Origin: Adiantum capillus-veneris
Taxonomy: Eukaryota; Streptophyta; Polypodiopsida; Polypodiales; Pteridaceae
Reading direction: 5' to 3'
Length of the DNA: 64,000 nucleotides
Assembly: GCA_014529385.2 (NCBI GenBank)
Contig: CM043948.1
Location: 21,205,951 to 21,269,950 of the forward strand
The notes beneath the pieces are model-generated. The model did not search any database, was not told the DNA's origin, and worked only from the letters and a program-made list of their open reading frames with translations. Positions 57,287 through 64,000 of the stretch are shown here, piece by piece. The first letter of the stretch is position 1. Each line of letters opens with the position of its first letter. Made by a program: the position numbers and the translations under genes.

Positions 57287-57720
57287 AATTGCAAGGAGTA
57301 GAAGAGAGGGTCGTTCAACACCAAAACAGCACTGGCTGCTGTCAAGCTTCTAATAGCTCAATAGTGGTTAAGCCGTTGGCAAGCCCCGTAGGACTCCACT
57401 ATTAAGACCATAGCTCTCGACGGTGATGCCCTGTTAACTGCAGAAAGGAAGGCACACCGCAAGGCTTAAAATCACTATTCTACTTACTCACATGCAATTA
57501 ATAGTACCAACCATTTATAGATAGCTTGAGGACCTCCCATCTTGAGCAAGAAAAGAGAAACCTTGTGCTCTGATACCAATGTAACATTTAATGGCCTAGT
57601 AACTTGTGTGTAGCGGAAAATAGCATGAACATAGTGAGCATTTCATTAGAATAGATTTCTAATGAGATTAACAAGAGTGCTTGGGTGGAGAGAGCAACAA
57701 AAAGTGTAACACCTAGTTAG
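57287..57720 (-). other. minus-strand retroelement leader with a tRNA-Met primer site
   Basis: Reverse complement TGGTATCAGAGC (57,583-57,572) is preceded on that strand by TTAAATGTTACAT, consistent with an LTR end at CA. Possible LTR sequence (TGTTACACTTTTTG...) extends to about 57,705. A TATA-like CTATAAATGG lies near 57,520. No copia coding sequence accompanies it, so this is an isolated end fragment or a small TRIM-like element. Confidence 0.4.
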
Positions 57721-57842
57721 ATAGCATGAACAATACCTCAAAAGAGAGAGAAATTAAGAAATTCACAACAGTTGAGGACCCGATTTGCATGGATCCGGTC
57801 CCCCCTCCAAAAGGCTTTGTAAAGTTGCAAGACTCTCCTAGG

Positions 57843-58487
57843 TCATGGATCTCGCTCTTCAGACTTCTTTGTTTGTCTCTTTGGACCTACAGCTTGTGCA
57901 AGGTGAATTGACAAGCTGCTTAAAGATTCATTTAACTTATCAATCACTTCCGCCGTTACCTCAGGAAGCTCCCTAGATGTTGATGCTTGTGACTTACCTT
58001 TGGGTCTAAGACCTTCTATTGGAACCTCTCCCCTTAAGCCCTTGAGATTCCTATATTTCTCAGCAACCCTAGTTTTAGTTGCATCAAAGGTAGCAGGTGC
58101 ACCCGCCTCAACTTTTACCTTAAGGTCAAGAAAGAGTCCGGCTATGAACCTCTCCTTCTTTAGAAATTCTGCACCATCACCAGGGTTAGCAACATTTTGT
58201 ATCCATAGAGCCCAAAGATGTAGAAAATCTTGCTTGTACAAGTAGTAGTCATCTAAGTCTTTTTACTTATGAGAAACAATGTCTTGCCATAATTTTTGAG
58301 TGTTTTGGGCATCAAAGAAGTATTTCTTGAAATGATTCAAAAATTCCGTGTAATTCCCCTTAACTTCCCCAGGCAAAGAGTCAAACCAAGTGCTAGCATC
58401 TTTCCTAAGGACTACCTCAAACATTTCTACAGGTTCTTGATTAGTTACTATCCTCTTGATACGACAAGACATTTTGAAATTTGCTAA
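57843..58487 (-). pseudogene. gag of minus-strand element H
   Basis: 58,472-58,263 reads EPVEMFEVVLRKDASTWFDS, LPGEVKGNYTEFLNHFKKYF and QNTQKLWQDIVSHK. After a short break 58,241-57,843 continues YKQDFLHLWALWIQNVANPG, FLKKERFIAGLFLDLKVKVE and ATKTRVAEKYRNLKGL, ending in a K/R/E-rich tail. The blocks align with gag of element F (KLWQ, Y--F--LW--W, FLKK--FI). No zinc knuckle remains; the element is truncated at about 57,840. Confidence 0.75.
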
Positions 58488-58620
58488 GAATAATTTTGCA
58501 TCCTCTCATGCTCTCCAAAGAACAAGGGGTACCCACTCATTTGCCTAGTTGTATCCATGTTGCTGGTTTACTTAAAATTTTATTTTTCTTTTTTTATTTT
58601 TTGTTTTGCAAAATCAAATT

Positions 58621-58833
58621 TTAAAGTAGAATGAAAATTTTAACATCAAAGCTTAGATTGTAGTGGATCAATGGCAAAATGAACGGATTGACTGAGGCAT
58701 TGATAGCCGCTACTTGCCTAGATTCAAACATACGATGCAAAACACGTTGAAATTGTAACTTTGTGCCAAATATTACATACACGTCTTGTCTAGTCAAAGC
58801 AATGAATGTATGATACATGTCCTCTTGATTCAT
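58621..58833 (-). pseudogene. ORF1-like domain, second copy (element H)
   Basis: A 70-codon minus-strand frame contains QRVLHRMFESRQVAAINASV and then NPFILPLIHYNLSFDVKIFI. The NP-ILPL--Y--SFDV--FIL block repeats the end of the neighbouring frame at 58,842-59,110 and of ORF1 in element F. It lies between that first copy and gag. Tandem domain duplication or a broken longer ORF1 are possible. Function unknown. Confidence 0.5.
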
Positions 58834-58841
58834 TAATCTAG

Positions 58842-59110
58842 CTAAAATAAGATAAAAACATACACATCAAAAGAGACATCATACTCTACAAGTGGGAGTA
58901 TAATAGGATTTGGGGATTGTAGAATATCTCTTAATGCTTCAGCACCAAAGAGTAATACAATACGTTGTTGAAAAAATATTTTCTTATCAATGCGAACATT
59001 TATCCTAATCCCTTGCACCCAATGAAACTGATGAAATTGAATTGCATGAGAAGGATTAGGAGGTGGTGGATTGTTCATGTAAAGACAACTAGTTTTTGAA
59101 GACTTGCATC
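58842..59110 (-). pseudogene. ORF1 upstream of gag (element H)
   Basis: The minus-strand frame after the primer site reads NNPPPPNPSHAIQFHQFHW, then RIDKKIFFQQRIVLLFGAEA and NPIILPLVEYDVSFDVYVFI. Over about 53 residues it matches the end of element F ORF1 at roughly half of positions, including FFQQ/FYQQ, LFGA and NPIILP. The block lies upstream of gag in both elements. No known domain recognised. Confidence 0.6.
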
Positions 59111-59116
59111 CGCTCA

Positions 59117-59134
59117 TCCTCAATGGGGGCACCA
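59117..59134 (-). promoter_or_regulatory. primer-binding site of element H
   Basis: TGGTGCCCCCATTGAGGA on the minus strand, four bases after an LTR end at CA (59,139). It matches the element F site in all but a few positions. Confidence 0.6.
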
Positions 59135-59138
59135 AAAT

Positions 59139-60300
59139 TGAGGCAGTCCACGGCGGGTGGCAAGAAGAGTGGCCGCTAAACACCCTTCGAAACTCCCATG
59201 CTGCTCAATTGGGGCCGGGGCAAGCACAATCAAAGACAACAACAACCCACACCCAAAAACCAAACAGCAAAGGGGCAACACCTAGTTCTAAATGTGAACT
59301 AGGATGCATGTGATATCTCCTTATACTCAAAGACACAAAGAAAGGGGAATTCAAGATAGGCACACACACAAAACACAAGCATTCACCACACTAGACTGAG
59401 GTAAAGAGCACAAATCAACTTGAACAACTCAGTCTTAGCCTTAAAGACTAGATGCACACAAAGCTTGGTGAGAAACTGAGAGACAACACAAAACTTGACC
59501 TTGTTGCCAATACACAAATTGTCTTAGGGTCACAGGAGCCCTCTCACCGAGCATCCTCTTACAATTGACTTTTTAGGCAAACAATTCAACAAGCCCTCAA
59601 ACCACCAGGCATAAAATGGCACAACAGACTTCAAGGAAAATATACCTTCAACCACTTGATGAGCCATCTTATCAAGTCAATTTGGAGAGAAGAGTCGTAG
59701 TTGTTGCATACAATTGCACCCAAAACTATAAATCTTATTTATGCACAAGAGTAGGCTACAAGTGTGATGAAGAGTATGGCATCACTCCACTCCTCTAGAT
59801 GGCATAACTAACTTCAAGCTTCTCCATGCACCTATGTGTAGTGATGGAATAGAGCGCTCACAATGCACACACTCTACACAACTAGTCTTGAAGAGTGGTG
59901 TGTTATGTGTGGAGAATGGTGTGGTGTAGTGTGATCATGTGATGATTTACAAGGGAGATAAGGGCTCTATTTATAGGTTTTAGAAGCCCCAATTAGGATT
60001 AGACCTAATCAAGTTTGTTTGAAGAAATCAAAGATTATGCATACTTCTATTTTTTAAATGAGGGTGGGTCTCTCTTATCCTTTGAGTCACATGGATGTGG
60101 GCTCAAGGGAGGAGAATTATTGAGGATGAAAGTAGAGAGGATTGAGTAAATAATTTGGGAGTGCCTACTCTAATAGATCGTAGAGGGTGCATTTTTACAA
60201 TAAGGTTAGTGGTTAGTGGTTAGTAATAAGATAACTACAAAACATTTACAAAATCATTCACCAAATGGTGAGATATATGATGAGCAAGGTTAGAGAAGGG
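59139..60300 (-). repeat. candidate 5' LTR of element H
   Basis: Upstream of the primer site on the minus strand. It holds a strong TATA box, CCTATAAATAGAGCCC (59,977-59,962), followed by a leader-like segment rich in CACA. No partner LTR in the window, so the outer boundary is a guess. Confidence 0.45.
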
Positions 60301-61208
60301 ATAAGCTTGTAAAGAGAGGTTGAAGCTTTGGAGAAGTTGACACTCACCTCTTTACCACACCGATAGAAGAAGCGGTTAGCATGGCGAAGTTGCACGTGTC
60401 GATGAAGCTATGTTATCCTCAAACCTTGGATAATTCATGATAAAAGCCTTCATTTGTAGAGGTTAACTTTGGATTTTTGCTGAATTTTTGGAGTTCTTTA
60501 GAAAGCAGAAGAGGGTATGGTAATATGGACATATATGTAGAGAGAAATGAAGCGCATATGGGTATAGAAATGGAGGATGAGGGCTATGGAGGTGTGAGAG
60601 AAGTGGCAATGGTGAAGAGGGTGAAATAGGACATGGGAATTTCAGGTTTGGGAGTGGGAAAGAGAGGGAGGAGTGTGTAAGAGTGAGTAGGTGTGTGGAA
60701 GGGTGAGAGAAAATAGGAACATTTTTTGATGTATGAGGTTGCAGTTTTAAAGTCGGCCATAAATTTCATGTAAAATCTCCCTTGACTTCAAACTTTCTGA
60801 AAAGAGTATGAACAATACTTCAGCTCACGAGCTACATTTTCTCTTTTGGAAGTATCCTCAGATTCGGATCAGAAGAGGATGCCAAAAGTCGAGCAAAAAG
60901 TTGTCCCTGCACCACCTCATAAGGTTTGAAGTGGGCCACTATTTGATTCTTTTTCCTTTTTAGTCTTTCAAGTGAGCCCCCATACACCAACCATGACCTA
61001 ATATTGCCAAGGAACTTACACATATGTAGGGTATAGGATAAGTATCAAATAAAATTTATATATGTGGGATAAGAAGATAGGCTAGCTAGTCATGAAAAAT
61101 GGACACATGGGATGCATCGGGCAAAAAAATATATACAATAAAAGGAGGAAAATCATGAGGGAAGGGACCCTCAATTATTCTCTACTTTGAGTGATTTATG
61201 GAATTTAT
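60301..61208. other. AT-rich DNA, no gene seen
   Basis: Scattered short frames only; nothing repeated or recognisable. Confidence 0.4.
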
Positions 61209-62480
61209 TTAAAAATGAAACCTATGTACTTGTGAATATTTATCTGGGAGGGATGGAAAAAAATATGCCTGTCTTGCTAGTTGGGATGTGCGTGCAGCCT
61301 CATGTGCTGCTTCTTGCTGTGTTGTAAGTGCTGGTGGTTTTGTAGAGGTAGATGGTTGTTCTTCTCCTTGGCAATCATGAGGCTTTGATGCCTTGGCAGT
61401 TTCTAGCTGAGTAGAAGTAAATGGTGTGGTCTCAACTCTTACTATCTCTTTAGGTGCTAGCCTCTCTGCCTTCTCTGGCTCGGGCTCCATCTCATGTGTA
61501 GTGGTATGCTCTTTTTCTGTATCTACTTCCTTATCAGTTTCTTCTACTGGCTTTTGAGTTTCTTTTGCTGCCTGCTCCGGTTCTGGCTTGGCTTCTTTTT
61601 CCTTGTGTCTTTCAGTGTGGTCAGCTTTTTGTGTAATCTTTTTCTTTTTCACTCTCTACTTCTTCATTGGTACCTTGACCTGGTGGTGATGGTGGTGGGC
61701 TAGGCATGGGATGGTCCTGTTGTTCCGATGGTGGTGAGGTGGGTCGGGGAGATCCCTGGCTTTGCTCTTGAGTAGCCATTTCCTCAGCTTTCTTTGTCGC
61801 TTCTTCTGCCTCTTTCAGCTTTAGGGCTTCGGTCTCTTGGTACATTCTTTCTAAATAATCTGTTGGATTATCTGCCTCTTTTCTTGTATGATGCTTTGTT
61901 CGAGGTCCTTTCAGTCCTGTGGGTACCCACTTTTCTGGGTCATTTCCTTGTGCTTGCCTACTGTGCTGGTAAGCTTGTTTTTCTCTTTCAAAATGTGCTT
62001 GTTCTTGGTGGGATCCTCTCTTGCCCGCATGGTCATTCCTTCAATGGGCAGTCTGAGTGCCTCTATCGCTATTTCTTTTGTGATTACTACCTCGACCTTG
62101 TTCCCTTGGGTGTCTGATATTTGGGCGGTTCCGTCTTCTTTGATTGTGGACATAAGCTCGTAAGCTTTCTGAAAGTCCACTCCGCAAGGCTCTTGTTCGT
62201 AGAAATGCCTGAGACCCAACCTACGTTTAGCCTCTTTGGTTTCTGGATTTGCAGCTACATCATAGACCTCTTTAAGAAGGAGTTGCAACTCCACCTAATG
62301 CCCTTCTTCACTCTTGAATCTGCCAGTGAAGACCGTAGTGTGGTGCTCTTCCAGATTTTCTTTAGAAAGATAGGATGCTTTTACCGCTTTGAATGACTCG
62401 GGGTCTTGTTGATACGCAGGCAGTTCTTGTAGCTTCTCTTTCTGGTTTAGCTTCTTCTTGGCCTTCTCCGCGGCTTGCAT
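61209..62480 (-). pseudogene. broken K/E/P-rich element ORF, unknown function
   Basis: Starts at ATG 62,480 (MQAAEKAKKKLNQKEKLQEL), has an in-frame TAG at about 62,295, and continues ELQLLLKEVYDVAANPETKE, GLRHFYEQEPCGVDFQKAYE and VVITKEIAIEALRLPIEGMT. It changes frame at about 61,880 (ETEALKLKEAEEATKKAEEM, then PSPPPSPPG) and again near 61,640 (charged tail with PEPEQAAKETQKP) to a stop at 61,209. About 430 codons in all. The VTKE-IA-AL-LP-EG stretch recalls N-terminal domains in plant retroelement ORFs, but I cannot name the family. The palindrome array at 62,660 lies 180 bp upstream. Confidence 0.5.
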
Positions 62481-62659
62481 TGCTCCTGTTCATTGAATAG
62501 AGTACAAAGTTAGCAGATTTGTTCTTTGGAATATCCTTTTAGACTGAAATGCTGATAATCTGGTCCAAATTGCTTCAAATCAATTTTTGAACAAGCAAAG
62601 ATGCATAAAATCATGCAAGGAACAAAACTGTATGGTCAAAACAAAAATTTGCAACCAAA

Positions 62660-63257
62660 GTAAATAATTGCGATTATTTACAGTTGAGGAAATTTTCAAC
62701 TTTTTGCAAACTTGACTTTATAGGCTTGAAGTATATGCCAAATACATGCTCTGAGTGAAATATGGGCTCATTTGGATGCACAGGTTGAAAATAGTACCAA
62801 ATTTTGGCTTTAGGTCTCTAAAACAATGGATATAAAGGAAATTTGAGATTTTGAAATCCAAATTGATTCAAAGTTGGCTAGTGGGCTTATCACAACATGT
62901 AATTTAGATGTATGATGGCCAAATATCAAAATTCCCCATTTTGACCAAAAAGTAAATAATCGCGATTATTAACTTATCTTCAAAAATTGACATTTTTTTG
63001 TACAAATTGGTTCTAGGAATGCTATAGACCTTGGGTATGAGATATGAGGTGATTTGGATCAAGAAATGTTGTTCACAATCCAAATTTTGTCTTGCAAAGA
63101 CTTCGTTGCGTTTTTTGGCAATTTTACAAGTAATGGGTGGTCATTTTGGCTCATACTTGATTTTTGGCATGTAATAGGTGTATACACATGATAGGTAAGG
63201 TGATTTGAAAATTTCCAAGAAAAATTGATGCAAAAGTAAATAATCACGATTATTAAC
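62660..63257. repeat. palindrome-bearing ~285-bp tandem array, right copy
   Basis: Three near-palindromes start at 62,660, 62,952 and 63,236, with spacings 292 and 284. The half-site is GTAAATAATCG, quite different from the left array, but period and palindrome length are the same. Mismatches: one, one and two pairs respectively. Flanks are AT-rich and degenerate. Confidence 0.8.
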
Positions 63258-64000
63258 TTCAGTAACAAAAACTTTGTAAAACTCACAAATTTTGACCTAA
63301 ACATGTTTCATACACCTAATGCAAGTCTTAAGTTGAATTTGGTCAAGTTTGGTCATGCCGGCATCACTTTGTGCTCTGTCAACTCTGAAATCACTATTTT
63401 TTGTGATTACTCTGTCTGTTGCGTTGGTCAGTCAACTTTGAGGCTTTGGACTTGTGCGTAACATAGCCGTGAAGCTACCTGTCCAATTCTGGCTCATTTG
63501 GAGTCCGTTTGGCATCGTATGTCGAATTTGATGCTTTGTAACCTTTGAGCCATTTTCTGCTTTTCGAGGGCCTTGCTTGATGGATTTCACCAAACCAATC
63601 ATATACATTGTATATGAACCTCATTAGCAAGCCATCTGTGGAGTCAGGTCAGAATTCTGGCATTTGCCAAAAACCTAACTTTTCTACTAGGGACCCCCTT
63701 GACCCCAGCCGAATGGTCATCTGATGGTATACAAAGGTTCTATTATGTTAGGGCATGCTATGGTTCAAATCCCACACGATTTGGTCAAGCTGGCAGGCCG
63801 CTATGGTCAGTTTTAGGTCATAGGCCTTCGTGCACTACTCGATTTCTAGGGTTTTTTCTAAGGCTTTAGACTAGCTACTGGCCGTACAAAATGGATCATT
63901 ATGGAGTAAAGAGCTTACCCCTCATGTCTCGTATAAGACAGCGCTGAAAATGGTCAACTGTGGGCTCCGGTAATGTCGCGCGAAAGAGGCCGAAATCTCT
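63258..64000. other. continuation beyond the right array, no gene seen
   Basis: Becomes more GC-rich toward the window end, like 1-1,190 at the other end. Probably the outer part of the same element on the minus strand. No ORF or LTR boundary found. Confidence 0.3.

Noticed and set aside
61494-62396. Hydrophobic plus-strand frames looking like membrane proteins
   Set aside because: They lie antisense to the charged minus-strand ORF; K/E codons read on the other strand give F/L/S.

Overview
The window is plant nuclear DNA made almost wholly of transposable elements. Both large LTR-retrotransposon superfamilies are present as decayed, nested copies, with non-autonomous DNA transposons, long microsatellites and tandem-repeat arrays between them. 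I see no intact host gene, rRNA, tRNA, operon or CRISPR array. The dual-RNase H Tat-lineage Ty3/gypsy element, the chromodomain integrases and the Ty1/copia element primed by initiator tRNA-Met all indicate a large-genome land plant. I suspect a fern, lycophyte or gymnosperm, but the sequence does not settle this.

Layout. 1-480: possible minus-strand terminal exon. 1.19-4.79 kb: degenerate tandem array with a ~285-bp (sometimes ~126-bp) period, each unit carrying a 22-nt palindrome; it is interrupted by a 1.14-kb inverted-repeat element. 5.11-6.46 kb: a related 1.35-kb element with perfect 18-bp ends. 6.46-14.1 kb: plus-strand gypsy relic (gag, protease, polypurine tract, 3' LTR) with a DEAD-box RNA helicase pseudogene just inside its 3' LTR. 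14.5-16.9 kb: two minus-strand gypsy relics, one with a chromodomain integrase. 17.0-24.9 kb: repeat-rich DNA, including a ~3-kb minisatellite that holds a Mutator-like element. 25.66-32.27 kb: minus-strand gypsy element (gag to integrase) with an LTR piece that holds a second, related Mutator-like element. 32.28-46.67 kb: a plus-strand chromovirus split inside its integrase by an 11.9-kb Tat-lineage element with ~2.6-kb LTRs. 46.67-51.3 kb: chromoviral LTR repeats, a minus-strand chromovirus with an in-frame gag-RT deletion fusion, and GA-rich DNA. 51.78-57.28 kb: complete Ty1/copia element with 192-bp LTRs and target duplications. 57.3-60.3 kb: minus-strand relative of the Tat element (LTR, primer site, ORF1, gag). 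61.2-62.5 kb: broken K/E/P-rich minus-strand ORF. 62.66-63.26 kb: second ~285-bp array with different palindromes.

The strongest unexplained signal is the palindrome arrays at the two ends of the window. Palindromes differ between units, but the two perfect versions in the left array differ only by paired, symmetry-preserving changes. Each array lies just upstream of an ORF start, and the sequence around the two starts is similar, so the arrays look like 5' regions of two members of one undescribed element family in opposite orientations. A second point of interest is a pre-gag ORF1 shared by the Tat-lineage element and its minus-strand relative.

Nothing here looks able to move by itself: every retroelement coding region has stops, frameshifts or deletions.
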